Shown here: piece after piece, positions 34,536 through 45,480 of the stretch
Position numbering within the stretch: position 1 is the first letter of the stretch
How the letters are laid out: the number at the start of each line of letters is the position of its first letter
Assembly (NCBI RefSeq): GCF_018991925.1
Contig: NW_024756438.1
Location: forward strand, 459,501 to 523,500
Reading direction: 5' to 3'
From: Homarus americanus
Taxonomy: Eukaryota > Arthropoda > Malacostraca > Decapoda > Nephropidae
DNA: 64,000 nt
Made by a program: the position numbers and the translations under genes
Notes under the pieces: model-generated
Databases searched by the model: none
The model's input: the letters and a program-made list of their open reading frames with translations, nothing else
Told to the model about the DNA's origin: nothing

Positions 34536-35152
34536 TTAAAGGAACTGCACACGTGAAATAATCATAAATAAAATAATATTAACATCATCGTCAAAGGCAT
34601 GGGGTAATAAACGTGAGAAGTTGTACATAAACCTAGACTTTACGGTAATACTGAGGGAGGCAGAGAGGTGGGGCGTCATTGTAAGGTATTCCAGTTCTCA
34701 AGACGTCTGTACCCGGGAGAAGATATCACAATATTTATGAAGGATAACAAGATGTGTGTGTGTGTGTATCCTGTTAGGTGGTACAGTACTAAGGAAGAGA
34801 GTGGAATAGATGGGGAGATGGTATTGTGATGTGGGGGGAGGTCCTCACATTGTAGTGAATTGGTAGAGGCGAATAGCTATTGTTTATAAGAGTGATAATG
34901 AGGATGAAGACGATGATACGGACGATTATAATGACGATGATGATGATGACAATGATGATGAAGTAAACTATTTTCTTTTGTTAAACTTGTAAACGAATTT
35001 ACTTCAAGAAGAACCTGACCCGCGCCGTGGAGACACCCTCCCCTACCTTGACCTCTTGATTCGGGCACCAGGGTCACCACAGGTCACATATCTGACCTCC
35101 TATTGGGTGGAGGAGGTGTCTTCTTCGCCTCCTTCACCCACGACCTGATGAG
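34533..35152. other. Spacer
   Basis: GAT-rich patch at 34900-34965 (gatgatgatgat). No gene recognised. Confidence 0.45.

Positions 35153-35190
<38 letters not shown>
35153..35190. repeat. (CA)n microsatellite
   Basis: About 19 CA units. Confidence 0.97.
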
Positions 35191-35192
<2 letters not shown>

Positions 35193-36012
35193 TGGTTGGC
35201 CGACTTAGCGAGTGTTTTCCGGATAACTCACAATAAAACTCGAACTTTCGCAGTTTCCTGTTTAAAATAAGCGGCTTATATCCATTAACTGAGCTTCTCT
35301 GGGCTGTCTGTCGCTGGTCGGGAGGAACGATCTTACAATGCTGAAATCAAATCTCTTTATATCTTCACTTGTTATTGTGACCGTGCAAGCAATTGACCTC
35401 ATATGATAATGGCCACATGGAGTGTAACTGCTTAGTGGTCCATTACATGAAAATAACGTCACAGGTCACTACGCTACTACCAAGTAGATAAGGTCACCAG
35501 GTCACTACCAAGCCGATAAGGTCATCCCGTGAGTCTCGATAAATGGTCATTCCTCGACACTCCCTCTCGCTTGCTCTTACCTGTATGTAGCGCTAATGAC
35601 ACCAGTATGCAAATGAGACGAGCCAGGTTCGCCCCAGTTAGTGGCACTGACCAGACTGTGTTCAGCCAACCCTTCCATTCCCGCTGCTTACCACTGAGTT
35701 AGGTTAGGTTAGGTTAGGATAAAATATTAAACATTTGAGTGTCAAGTTTTTTCCCAGGTGAATGAAATAATCTGGCGTTACCTAACATGAAATATACACT
35801 CGTAACATTACTCCATACTGGGTTAATAAACACTTAATACTTTCCTAAAAGTTGATATACTTTTCTTTATGTTTCTTAAGTGTAAGTATTTTTTATAAAG
35901 TGATGACGTAACTTCTCTTGGATCTTGTTTGATGAAATTATAATTAAACTCTTAAAACGTTTTGAAAGGATTTTGATACTTTTTCTACCCGATGTTCCTT
36001 CATTCGTTAGTA
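35191..36012. other. Spacer with AGGTCA half-sites
   Basis: Four AGGTCA words lie at 35463-35525 in a short duplication; two form a DR2 (35491-35504). A TTAGG block is at 35697-35722. No gene. Confidence 0.5.
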
Positions 36013-36172
36013 ACAGACAGACAGACAGAGAGACAGAGAGACAGACAGACAGAGAGACAGACAGACAGACAGAGAGACAGACAGACAGACAGAGAGACAG
36101 ACAGACAGACAGAGAGACAGACAGACAGACAGACAGAGAGACAGACAGACAGACAGAGAGACAGACAGACAC
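36013..36172. repeat. (CAGA)n array
   Basis: acagacagacagagagacag units with a ~24-bp higher-order pattern set by the gagag insertions. Gln/Arg/Asp/Thr and Ser/Val/Cys/Leu frames are artefacts. Confidence 0.95.
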
Positions 36173-36473
36173 AGCGCCTAGTGGAATTAATGACCACCCT
36201 CGTCCCTACACCAGATGAAACACATTAACAGTGAAACTCGAGGGTGAAACAGAGCTGAAACATACCTTTGACCTGGTAGCCTCTGGACACCTCAGCTGGC
36301 CACTAAAGAGTCACCGCCAATTAGTTCTTTGATGCCGAGAACCACCGACCCTCTGACGGAACCATTAGTTAAGGTTACGTAATGGAGAAGAAGCGTCGTT
36401 AATTATATGTCACAGTGAGTTCTTATACTGGAGCTTAATTTTGAGTTGCCAGACAGTAAAGACGACATTTAGG

Positions 36474-36806
36474 TAAGGGTGTAGCTAGGGTGAGGGTGTA
36501 GTTAGGGTGAGGGTGTAGCTAGGGTGAGGGTGTAGTTAGGGTGAGGGTGTAGCTAGGGTGAGGGTGTAGTTAGGGTGAGGGAGGAGTTAGGGTGAGGTGT
36601 GTTAGGGGAGGGTGTAGCTAGGGTGAGGTGTGCTAGTGTGGTGAGATTGGGGTGAGGGTGTAGCTAGGGTGAGGTGTGTAGGGTGAGGGTGTAGTTAGGG
36701 TGAGGGTGTAGCTAGGGTGAGGGTGTAGTTAGGGTGAGGGTGTAGCTAGGGTGAGGGTGTAGTTAGGGTGAGGGTGTAGCTAAGGTGAGGGTGTAGTTAG
36801 GGTGAG
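36474..36806. repeat. 17-bp minisatellite with 34-bp dimer period
   Basis: gtgagggtgtagctagg alternates strictly with gtgagggtgtagttagg over most of about 19 units; the middle (36580-36670) is disturbed by small deletions. The plus strand has GGG every 6 to 11 bases, giving G-quadruplex potential. Confidence 0.94.
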
Positions 36807-37628
36807 ATAGTCCCCAGGTATATAACGTGTATATAACGACCTCAGGTAACCGACCACTCACAGCATCATTAAGCCACTAGTACAGGTATACAATCAGTAA
36901 CCTGTAATAGTCATCAAAGCAGTGAGCGGGAGGAACGTGCGTGAAGCGTGGCGTGATGACCGAACAGATTCAATGAGAAGCAGTCCTGAGTCATAAGAAG
37001 ATCAGTCCAAGGTGTTCTTAGCGACCGTAAATCAGAGTTTAATTCAGAGATAAATTTATACCTTAAGTTAAAGATGAATCATAAGATGTAGTGAAGATGA
37101 GGGATAAAATGAGTTACAGTAGACATGAGACACCCTGTATATATTTTCTGAGACACTCTGTAAATGCATTAAAGTTGCCAATTTCTTAAGGAGTGAAAGT
37201 ATATGTTTTTCCTCACAGCACGGAGTAATACACGCAAGAATTTCCACCTACCTCCGACCTACCTCCCTCCGACCTCTCACCTCCCTCCGACCTCTCACCT
37301 ATCTTCCTCGTACCCCCCCCCTCCTCCTACGACTCTTGAAAAATGAACATACAATCACACCTTGCCTCCGTGTTAAACTAAAAAAGCCTCTGTAACCTGT
37401 ATTTTAAGCTTGGATGACTTGTGGTTCACTAAGCTTGACTATTTATATTCACTAAGCTTTTGTTTATATTCACTAAGCTTTTGTTTATATTCACTAAGCT
37501 TTTGTTTACCTCTGTTTACCCCATGTTTACCCTTTGTTTCCCTCGCCTTACCCCCTGTTTACATCTAGGGCGCTACAAACACCCGGGTCACGCTTTAGAA
37601 TGTTAAATGCAGTGGTGGTAAGAGTTCG

Positions 37629-37630
<2 letters not shown>
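36807..37630. other. Spacer with small repeats
   Basis: cctccctccgacctctcac occurs in tandem at 37255-37290; cactaagcttttgtttatat is repeated three to four times at 37435-37507. No gene. Confidence 0.5.

Positions 37631-37666
<36 letters not shown>
37631..37666. repeat. (CA)n microsatellite
   Basis: About 18 CA units. Confidence 0.97.
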
Positions 37667-37670
<4 letters not shown>

Positions 37671-39170
37671 GTTTATCTCCGCTTTGAAATTATGTTGAGG
37701 GGGACGTTGTGTTATATTTCCAATTCCGTTACTAGAAGCGCATGACACTAGGATGCCTTGAAGGGTGGTAGTGGTGTACCTTTCCTCTCTCCTTTAAGGG
37801 CAGTAAAACGCTTCACTTATTCGGTATAAACGAGTCAGAATGGTCATTGCCAGTAAGCTGTATCGACTATGAACAAATCCAACGTTAGCCACTGTGGTTT
37901 AAGCTGTTTTTCTCTCTCTCACAAAATGACATAAATACGGTTTATATCCTCCCGTAATGATCATTTATCTTCACGCATTGAAAACATCGCCGAAATGTTT
38001 ATGTGTTTGGTTTAAGTATATTGTTGTTGATAATTTGTTCCTTTTTTTCTAATGTTTCAAAAGGTTTAGTATCATGGTTTACGGTTCCAGTCAATGTATG
38101 TAATCAGTACAAGTATCGGGTTAGTTGCCTCGTCGTGCAGTTAATGAGGAACCTTTATTATATGAAGCGCTGGAAATAAAATGAGTTGGTGGAATGGTTT
38201 TTTTTTAATTCGCTGACTGACTGACTGACTCACTCTTTCATTCACTCACTCACTCACTCACTCATCCAAGAAGACTTTACAAAGACTTCACTCAACCATA
38301 TTTCATTAAGTTTATTCTCCTTTCCTCTCCCCCCTTCCCCTCCCTCTCCCTCTTTTCCTTCCCCCTCTCTTCCCTTATTCTCCCCTCTACCCTCATCCTC
38401 CCTCTCTCCCGGCCCTTCCCCCCCCCACATCCCCAGGTGGTCTACAGGCTTCCCCTCTTAGCTCCTCTAATCCCCAAGCCTCGGTGATCCTTTTTCAGTA
38501 GGATTTTGTACTGACGATGTTCCTAGAGGTCAATATTCTCCTCCTTCACATACTCGTATATCGCTATTACGGGAGAGACGACAAACCCATCAACTCATAT
38601 AAATATAACGTATAATATATATTGGTAACTCCTGATGTGATCTTGTAAAGTGAAAGCGGAGTAATCTATATATGCAACCTTTTACTTTCACTGGGATAGC
38701 GACCGAGTGAACTGTCTGTCTGCCCTTCCTAACCATGCAGCTGAGCTTCTCCCCCGCCCTCCCCTTCACCCCGTCTTTATTCCTCAACTAAACACACAGA
38801 TAATATCAGAGTTTATTATAAGACAGTGACGGTGGGACTTTCCTACTTACTACTTCCTTACTGTCCTATCACTGTCAAGATCAGTAACGCAGACCCTCTA
38901 CATCACTGACTGCCATCTTGGGGTAGACTAATAAGGGGGAAAATTCCAAAGAAGAGTATGATGCTGTTTATCTCACGGTGTACAAGGAGCTTGATACAGT
39001 AAGTTGATGGTAGGGCAGACTCAGCCAGAGGGAGGGAAGGAGGGAGAGAAGGAAGGCAAGGAAGGCAACGTCCCCCAAGAAAACTAGTTTGAGATAGTGA
39101 TCACCTCCACAGCTCAGCCCTCCTCCTGCCCCTTCTCCTCCCACCTGCTTCTGTGAGTTGCTCTTTATTA
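37667..39170. other. Spacer
   Basis: (GACT)/(CACT) run at 38213-38265, pyrimidine-rich 38320-38440, GGGA/GGAA tract at 39030-39065. A 65-codon minus frame at 38590-38787 is unassigned. Nothing convincing. Confidence 0.45.
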
Positions 39171-39171
39171 G

Positions 39172-39223
<52 letters not shown>
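39171..39223. repeat. (GT)n microsatellite
   Basis: About 26 GT units, 146 bp upstream of the tRNA gene. Confidence 0.97.
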
Positions 39224-39224
<1 letters not shown>

Positions 39225-39368
39225 TATCTATACTTAATGAGTGCTGTTATAAGCGTGTGTCTCATGATCTCACAGCACCGCCTTAGACTCTTATAATCAT
39301 ACAATGACTTATGGAAAGAGAGAGAGAGGGAAAGAGTGATAGAGTTTCCCTGACCATTCATACAACTC

Positions 39369-39441
39369 GCCCCTGTGGCCCAATGGATAAGGCATTGGCC
39401 TCCTAAGCCAAGGATTGTGGGTTCGAGTCCCACCAGGGGTT
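39369..39441 (+). tRNA. tRNA-Arg, anticodon CCT
   Basis: A full cloverleaf is seen. Acceptor stem GCCCCTG pairs with CAGGGGT (first pair G-T wobble). D arm is GCCC/AGGC with one C-A mismatch at the loop-closing pair. Anticodon stem TTGGC/GCCAA is perfect around loop CTCCTAA, anticodon CCT at 39402-39404 reading AGG. Variable loop is GGATT; T stem GTGGG/CCCAC is perfect around TTCGAGT. Internal pol III promoter: A box TGGCCCAATGG (39376-39386) and B box GGTTCGAGTCC (39420-39430). A TTTT terminator lies at 39450-39453. There is no intron and no genomic CCA. The base after the acceptor stem (39441) is T, unusual for arginine tRNA. Role: arginine delivery in cytosolic translation. The 110-codon frame on the opposite strand is a shadow. 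Confidence 0.95.
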
Positions 39442-39449
39442 AGGATATG

Positions 39450-39453
39450 TTTT
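39450..39453 (+). terminator. RNA polymerase III T-run terminator
   Basis: TTTT nine bases after the mature 3' end of the tRNA; four T residues are the usual minimum in animals. Confidence 0.75.
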
Positions 39454-40336
39454 ATGGCTCTGTCGGCAGTTTTCTTCTGAGACAAGGTTCCATCCACTGA
39501 AACTCCTTCCCCCACACACCTGTCCACCACCTACAAATATCCCAACACCATTACCTGCCATTGATACTCGTTTATTACATCACCCACACCTGTTACCTGA
39601 CTCACACCTGTTCAGCCTCTCATCATCAACACCTGTTACCTATCACACACCTGCTCAACCTCTCAGCAGGTAGAACAGGTGGTTATTCATCACTGTAATC
39701 ACCTCATTAACACCTGTAATAACACACACACAGGTGAAGCCCTCCATTGTAACTGATATTACTATACTATGATCTATATGTCCCTCTAACATCACATTTA
39801 TTTATATTCTATTATTTTTGTTTTTCTGCCTTTTGTTGCTTTTATTTAATAAGTTTGTAAGTTTGGAAGTGAATGTTTGTGTGAATGTATTTTCGTATGA
39901 TTGTTTGTTTAAGATACCTGTTGAAATTAGAGACTGTGTATAAAAATAAAATTATACTACGGAAAAATTTTAAAACTATATATTTACAAGAATTTTACAA
40001 GACATTATAAAATTTTGGGCTAATGTTTGCAAGAATTTTATGGTATTGCAGATTTATATATTGTACAATCATTAACTTTACAGATAAGGAAGTGAAAGTT
40101 AGTGTACCTTCTTGTGTACTGAAGGCTTTTGGTATACAGTGTCCATAATGTGCTTCAATGGGTCGTATATGATGAGAGAGATAACATTGTAACGAGAAGA
40201 ATTAGGTGGATATAGGACACGTAATTTTCTATCTCTCAGTCGATTGTAAAAGTTTGTTTCTGTCCCTCGAAATGTGGAAAGTTTGACGCTTTTACGAGAC
40301 AAAAACCTTGGCCATCTCTTACCCTGACACGGCCGT
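39454..40336. other. Spacer downstream of the tRNA
   Basis: cacacctgttacctgact-like words repeat at 39585-39735. AT-rich at 39780-40080. On the minus strand 40099-40413 is open for 104 codons; the part outside the repeat (after about 40335, reading leftwards) has ordinary composition, for example YNVISLIIYDPLKHIMD, but no family I know. Confidence 0.4.
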
Positions 40337-40612
40337 CTCTCCTGGAGGTAATAACACCCACTATCTCTCCTGGAGGTAATAACACCCACTATCTCTCCTG
40401 GAGGTAATAACACCCACTATCTCTCCTGGAGATAATAACACCCACTATCTCTCCTGGAGGTAATAACACCCACTATCTCTCCTGGAGGTAATAACACCCA
40501 CTATCTCTCCTGGAGGTAATAACACCCACTATCTCTCCTGGAGGTAATAACACCCACTATCTCTCCTGGAGGTAATAACACCCACTATCTCTCCTGGAGG
40601 TAATAACACCCA
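40337..40612. repeat. 28-bp tandem repeat, 10 copies
   Basis: Units start every 28 bp from 40337 to 40589 with ctctcctggaggtaataaca. Each contains the small dyad ctcctggag. Only one unit (starting 40421) differs, with gagat for gaggt, so the array is very homogeneous. Confidence 0.97.
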
Positions 40613-40949
40613 CCAATACGTTACATAATACTCGCTCCATTATAATTTCCTTAAATACCTCAACACACAGACGGACTTGGGTCAGTTTGGATAAATAATT
40701 ATAAGCCTTGAGGGACTTGGACCACAGTGAGTGCTATATCAGGATAAGTCTTATGGAATTTATGATGGAAATAACTTGTTGTGTTTGAAGTCGTTTTGGT
40801 AAATATTCCTGATTATTGTTGACACGTTAAGGGCACTAGTCTTATATGGAATTTTATTTGTATTTTTTTCGAGAATGAATGTGTCTTGTGTAATTCATTT
40901 GTGTTTGTTTGTTTATCTAGTTGTGTCTGTGTGTCTGTCTTCTATATGG

Positions 40950-40950
<1 letters not shown>
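40613..40950. other. Spacer
   Basis: AT-rich, no gene or repeat recognised. Confidence 0.5.

Positions 40951-40990
<40 letters not shown>
40951..40990. repeat. (GT)n microsatellite
   Basis: About 20 GT units followed by a short (TC)n. Confidence 0.96.
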
Positions 40991-40993
<3 letters not shown>

Positions 40994-41162
40994 CTGTCTG
41001 TCTCTCTCTCTCTGTTAATGGGGACCCTCGTTGTGTTACCTGTCTGTATGTCTGTTCCTCTACCTGAATCTTTATCGGTTTGTTCCCACAGCATGAGAGG
41101 TAACAGGTGGCCGAGTGGTGTACAGTCTCTATAATTATCAGTTACTTACCTGGCTCAAAGAG

Positions 41163-41453
41163 AGATGAGGGGACGGAGATGAGGTGATGGAGATGAGGTG
41201 ACGGAGATGAGGTGATGGAGATGAGGTGACGGAGATGAGGTGACGGAGATGAGGTGATGGAGATGGGGTGACGGAGATGAGGTGACGGAGATGAGGGGAC
41301 GGAGATGAGGTGACGGAGATGAGGTGACGGAGATGAGGTGACGGAGATGAGGTGACGGAGATGAGGTGATGGAGATGAGGTGACGGAGATGAGGTGATGG
41401 AGATGAGGTGACGGAGATGAGGTGACGGAGATGAGGGGTCGGAGATGAGGTGA
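41163..41453. repeat. 14-bp minisatellite, about 21 copies
   Basis: agatgaggtgacgg with variants tgatgg, gggacgg and ggggtcgg. Ser-Pro-His-Leu-Arg repeats in all three minus frames follow from the unit (three units equal 14 codons). Confidence 0.96.
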
Positions 41454-41717
41454 CTGCCAGGTGAGGAGGAAGGCCGCAACAATCACAATATCCTTTAAGA
41501 CGTAAGTAAAACCCATCACAAAATCTTCCCCCCAAATAATCACTGTTTACCTTTCATATAGAACTTCAATGGATAAACTTTACATGTTGGCTCCCTCATC
41601 AGATTCTCTTACAATGGGAAACAGAACATCCACATTAAACGATGCCTTCTATATCATTCTAAGGGGATAATTAAGTGTGTGTGTGTGGCTATGGACGTGT
41701 GTGAGGGAGGGAGGGAG

Positions 41718-41718
<1 letters not shown>

Positions 41719-41760
<42 letters not shown>
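41719..41760. repeat. (GT)n microsatellite
   Basis: About 20 GT units ending in gggtgtg; continues loosely to 41777. Confidence 0.95.
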
Positions 41761-41761
<1 letters not shown>

Positions 41762-42715
41762 TGTGTGTATGTGTGTGAATGACTACAACACACTATACAT
41801 CACAGGAACCTTAACATGGGATCTATTTACTACATCTATCACCATAATAATGATTCTATTAACTTACAACATAATATTTACGAATCAATATCATAATGCT
41901 GGTCCAACTAATCCACATCAAACCCAGGCAGTGAGTTATGTCCTCTTGATTACACACTCCACACCTCCTACGTTATACTCTACATTAGAATTACACACAT
42001 GATGTTCACCTGATAACACAGCCACTAGAGTTATGTTGAGTTGTTAATATTACTCATCCTGTAATTTGGTTCAACGTTAACAAGACCAGACATTACCCAC
42101 GGTGAGTTGTGTGTCGCCATGACTCACGCCCACTCACACCTGCCCATCATCTGAGCTGATTTATTCGTCGTCGATTATTACCAAGACGAAGAAACAGACA
42201 GAAATAATATTACCAAGACGAAGAAACAGACAGAAATAATATTCTAACCATTAAGAGTTTCTAAAGGTAGATTATACACAGGTAATGTCAGGTAAGATAG
42301 TCAGGTAGAGAAATAGTCATGATTTATGCTTCATGGAACTACAAGCTCGTCGTGACTAAGGAAGACAGAGAGAGTCAGGTGGAGGAACAGTAAAAACATC
42401 CAGGTGTTTAACTAGTATGGGAAGGTGGGTCAAGGTGGGCTGCCCTTCCTCATCCCAGGACAAGAGCTTCACTCCTCCCTGATCACAGTTACACCGACGC
42501 CCTCAACACCTCCAGGCTCGAGGACCTTGTGGTGTGGCATACCAGTCAAGGGAGCAGCTTCAGTAGGTGGGAATACAGTTAGATTTTTAACAGGTTGAAT
42601 AAGTGTTAAAATACCTGTGAATATATAATCTTTAGCTTATAATCTCAGCTAAAGTTATCCACGTGTCTTCCTGTGTATCTTGAGACACATTGTAATACAT
42701 TGAAAGTTAAACAAG
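41761..42715. other. Spacer
   Basis: A direct repeat of accaagacgaagaaacagac at 42180 and 42212 (32-bp period). No gene recognised. Confidence 0.45.
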
Positions 42716-43050
42716 TAGAGGTGAAGAGGTGAGAAGGACGTGAGGAAGAGAGGTGTGGGGGTGAGGAAGTGAGAAGGACGTGAGGAAGAGAGGTGTGGGG
42801 GGTGAGGAGGTGAGAAGGACGTGAGGAAGAGAGGTGTGGGGGGAGGTGAGAAGGACGTGAGGAAGAGGTGTGGGGGGTGAGGAGGTGAGAAGGACGTGAG
42901 GAGGTGTGGGACGTGAGGAAGAGAGGTGAGCCGGACGTGAGGAAGAGGTGTGGGGGTGTGGAGGTGGGCCGGACGCGAGGAAGAGAGGTGTGGGGGTGTG
43001 GAGGTGAGCCGGACGCGAGGAAGAGAGGTGTGGGGGTGAGAAGGTGAGGG
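42716..43050. repeat. ~40-bp purine-rich minisatellite
   Basis: About eight copies of gtgaggaagagaggtgtggg plus a gtgagaaggac segment, with length differences between units. The minus frame (Pro/His/Ser/Leu, 42707-43246) is low complexity. Confidence 0.92.
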
Positions 43051-43795
43051 CAGCCTTCAGTAAACCTGGTTTAGTTTCCCTTCCATAAATGCTCTTACAT
43101 TCCTGAGACTCGTGCTCACGCTGACCTCCACGACCTTGGTGGGAGAGAGAGAGAGAGAAGGAGAGCGAGAGACAAAGGGAGAAACTATTCATGACCTTGG
43201 ACAGAGAGAGAGAGAAAATAATAGTAGACTCATTATATTCATTCACATTAACTCAGTACAATAAATAAAGATAACAAACCAGACGAAGGATTATTATCAA
43301 GGACGATTTTCAAGACAATTTCACCAAGACGAATATATCCTTGGAGAGACCAAGCCGTCACCAAGGCCACTCACTACCAGCGTCATGTGTATAATTAATG
43401 TCTGACTCAATAGCCAATCTGAACAGCTAAATGCATTCCTATTTGAGAGAAGCTTCACTAGTAGGTACAGGTTAATCAGTGCGAGGTAAAGTGGTCACTC
43501 TCACTCTCCCAGAACTCTTAGTCATGCGCCCCACCAATGGAAAAACACGGCTGACTTGCTCTTCAGTAATGATCCAAACCTGTTGTAATATATGACACAG
43601 GTACACTCACTCACACGCACATCCGGCCCTAGTAACCATCTCCCCTTTCTTTCTCAATACACGTTTACCTCACCGAGAACATGGCAAGCTTTCCATCCGG
43701 CTCTAAGTCCTTGTAAACCCACACTGTCCCTCTCACGCCATCCAAGAATACACACACACGCACATAGACCGCCCCCCCCCCAACACACACAAACA
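43051..43795. other. Spacer upstream of the retroelement fragment
   Basis: GA runs at 43145-43160 and 43205-43215, then unique DNA, then a CA/C-rich patch at 43750-43795 that directly abuts the retroelement. No reverse-transcriptase core motif is visible here, so the element is 5'-truncated. Confidence 0.5.
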
Positions 43796-44272
43796 CACTT
43801 CAGGGAAGTTGTCAAATCCTTCAGCTTCCGTCTCCACCTCCTCCGCCGACTCAAGTCCCTCTGAGTTCCTGCGCCCGAGCTCCTCAGTGTTTACTCAACA
43901 TTCATACTTCCCAAGCTCACCTATGCGTCTCCTACCTGGTCCTCCTCCCTAAATGCCACACAACGTAAACACCTAGAAAAAGTGCGAAAGAGGGCATGCA
44001 AGATTAATCTCTCCCCTTCCTACTCCACATATCAAGAAGTGCTCAACACACTGACCCTCTCGGCTCTGTCTGACCATCACCACGACCTCATCTGCAAATT
44101 TGGTGAGAAGCTTCTGCACCATCCTCGACACCGGCTCCTATTACCATCCGAGATCCCTCGTCCGAGAATTGCTGTTCGACATCACAACCGCATCCAGCCC
44201 ATACGAGCACGAACTGATCGTTATAAGAACAGCCCAGTCCCAACCATTGTAAAAATTATCGATAACTTGTAA
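43796..44272 (+). pseudogene. ORF2 C-terminal fragment, broken by a stop
   Basis: In one frame it reads HFREVVKSFSFRLHLLRRLK, then SL, a TGA stop at 43862-43864, then VPAPELLSVYSTFILPKLTY, ASPTWSSSLN, and on through LEKVRKRACKI to DRYKNSPVPTIVKI before TAA at 44270-44272. Hallmarks of the C-terminal region after the reverse-transcriptase thumb are LRRLKSLG (here G is the stop), LPKLTYASPTWSSS, the KRACKI segment and the RYKNSPVP close. The in-frame stop is one base from GGA, the glycine codon expected there. The catalytic YADD part is absent. It is not functional. Confidence 0.85.
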
Positions 44273-44490
44273 TCAACCAGTGTATTCACTCCCAGTCAAT
44301 CTTACCTTTTTGCTCTGTCACTATGTTGAAATGCCCTGTAGTATAACCTTTTCCCCACCTAGTTATTATATATCATATTTGTATCACATATGATACTTGT
44401 ATATTATTTGTCAATCAAGTGACCCATTCCCCAATTATGCAACTGTATATTTTCAGCCTTCCGCCTGCCATGCTCTTTCAATAAACCGTA

Positions 44491-44513
44491 AATTATTATT
44501 GTTATTATTATTA

Positions 44514-44565
<52 letters not shown>

Positions 44566-44566
44566 T
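44491..44566. repeat. (ATT)n tail of the retroelement
   Basis: About 24 units, the first few with TTATTG variants. Confidence 0.95.
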
Positions 44567-44985
44567 TAACAGCCGATATCTGGGGATGAAATCTAATAAT
44601 GGAAAACTATGCCTATACATTTTACCGATTAGCTTCGCTCTCTCTACAGATGTTAAGAACAGATGCTGGCCCAGCAGGGAGGGTCAGTCCTCGCGTGATT
44701 CACCATTGACTCGCGTTGATAAAATAAAAACACTTCCTCAGAGTATCAACGAGACGCCCTGGAAAATACTGTTGTGAAATTATCCCCAGAATTTATGGGA
44801 AACTTTCTCTCTTCGGGAATTGTTTTCATTGTCACTTGAAATTTACAATTTCCGTTTTAATGTAGCGTAAAATAAGTCTTATAAAATTATTATATATATG
44901 AAATAATAAGTAATTCAGGTGTTTAAATATTCAGTAAACTCGTAAATATTACCTTCAACTTGAACGTAACTCGTATATTACTGTA
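44567..44985. other. Spacer
   Basis: Ordinary to AT-rich; no gene recognised. Confidence 0.5.
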
Positions 44986-45091
44986 TCTAACCTGACCTAA
45001 CCTAACCAAACCCGACCTAACCTGACCTAACCTAACCAAACCCGACCTAACCTGACCTAACCTAACCAAACCCGACCTAACCTGACCTAAT
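44986..45091. repeat. 30-bp repeat built of CCTAA/CCTGA
   Basis: Three identical copies of a 30-bp block containing gacctaacctaaccaaaccc, about 44995-45088. A diverged telomere-type block that was later amplified as a higher-order unit. Confidence 0.93.
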
Positions 45092-45179
45092 ATAAAGGTA
45101 ATAGGAAAAACACACTTAATTTGAGCCTCTCAACTGATTCTTTGATATGTGAGAAATTGTCACTGTTTAGGCGTACTAG

Positions 45180-45480
45180 TGATCCTTCCTTCTTCCTCCT
45201 TCCCTTCTACTCCTTCCCTTCCCCCCTTACCTTCTCCTTCCTTTCCCTCTTACTCCTCCTTTCCATCCTTCCTCATCCTCCTCCTTTTCTTCACTCCTCT
45301 TCCTCCTTCTCTTCCCTACTTTCCCTCGTTTCCTTCTCTCCTACCTCTTTTTCCTTTCCATCCTCCTTCTCCTCCTTCCCATCCCCCCTTGTACTCCACC
45401 TCCTTCTCTTCTCCTCCTTCTCCTTCCCTTCCCTCCGCTCCCTCTTCCTTCCCCTCAACCCCCCCCTCCTGTCCTCTAGG
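45180..45480. repeat. Pyrimidine-rich TCCTTC/CTCC tract
   Basis: About 300 bases with almost no purine on plus. Ser/Pro/Phe/Leu frames on plus and a Glu/Arg/Gly/Lys frame on minus result from it. Confidence 0.9.

Larger units (their letters stand above)
43796..44566 (+). mobile_element. 5'-truncated non-LTR (LINE) retrotransposon, 3' end
   Basis: Comprises the C-terminal end of a reverse-transcriptase ORF2 (43796-44272), an AT-rich 3' untranslated region of about 215 bp with AATAAA at 44480-44485, and an (ATT)n tail (44491-44566). Truncation from the 5' end plus a simple-repeat tail is the usual mark of target-primed reverse transcription. The protein fits the jockey/CR1-like group seen in decapods, judged from recall of the family's typical C-terminus. 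Target-site duplications could not be made out. Confidence 0.85.

Noticed and set aside
39101..39433. 110-codon minus-strand frame over the tRNA
   Set aside because: It is the antisense shadow of the tRNA gene and the adjacent GT tract.
43592..43795. Extension of the LINE reading frame upstream
   Set aside because: The same frame is open but its sequence (His/Pro/Thr around a CA tract) has no reverse-transcriptase motif; the element appears truncated at about 43796.
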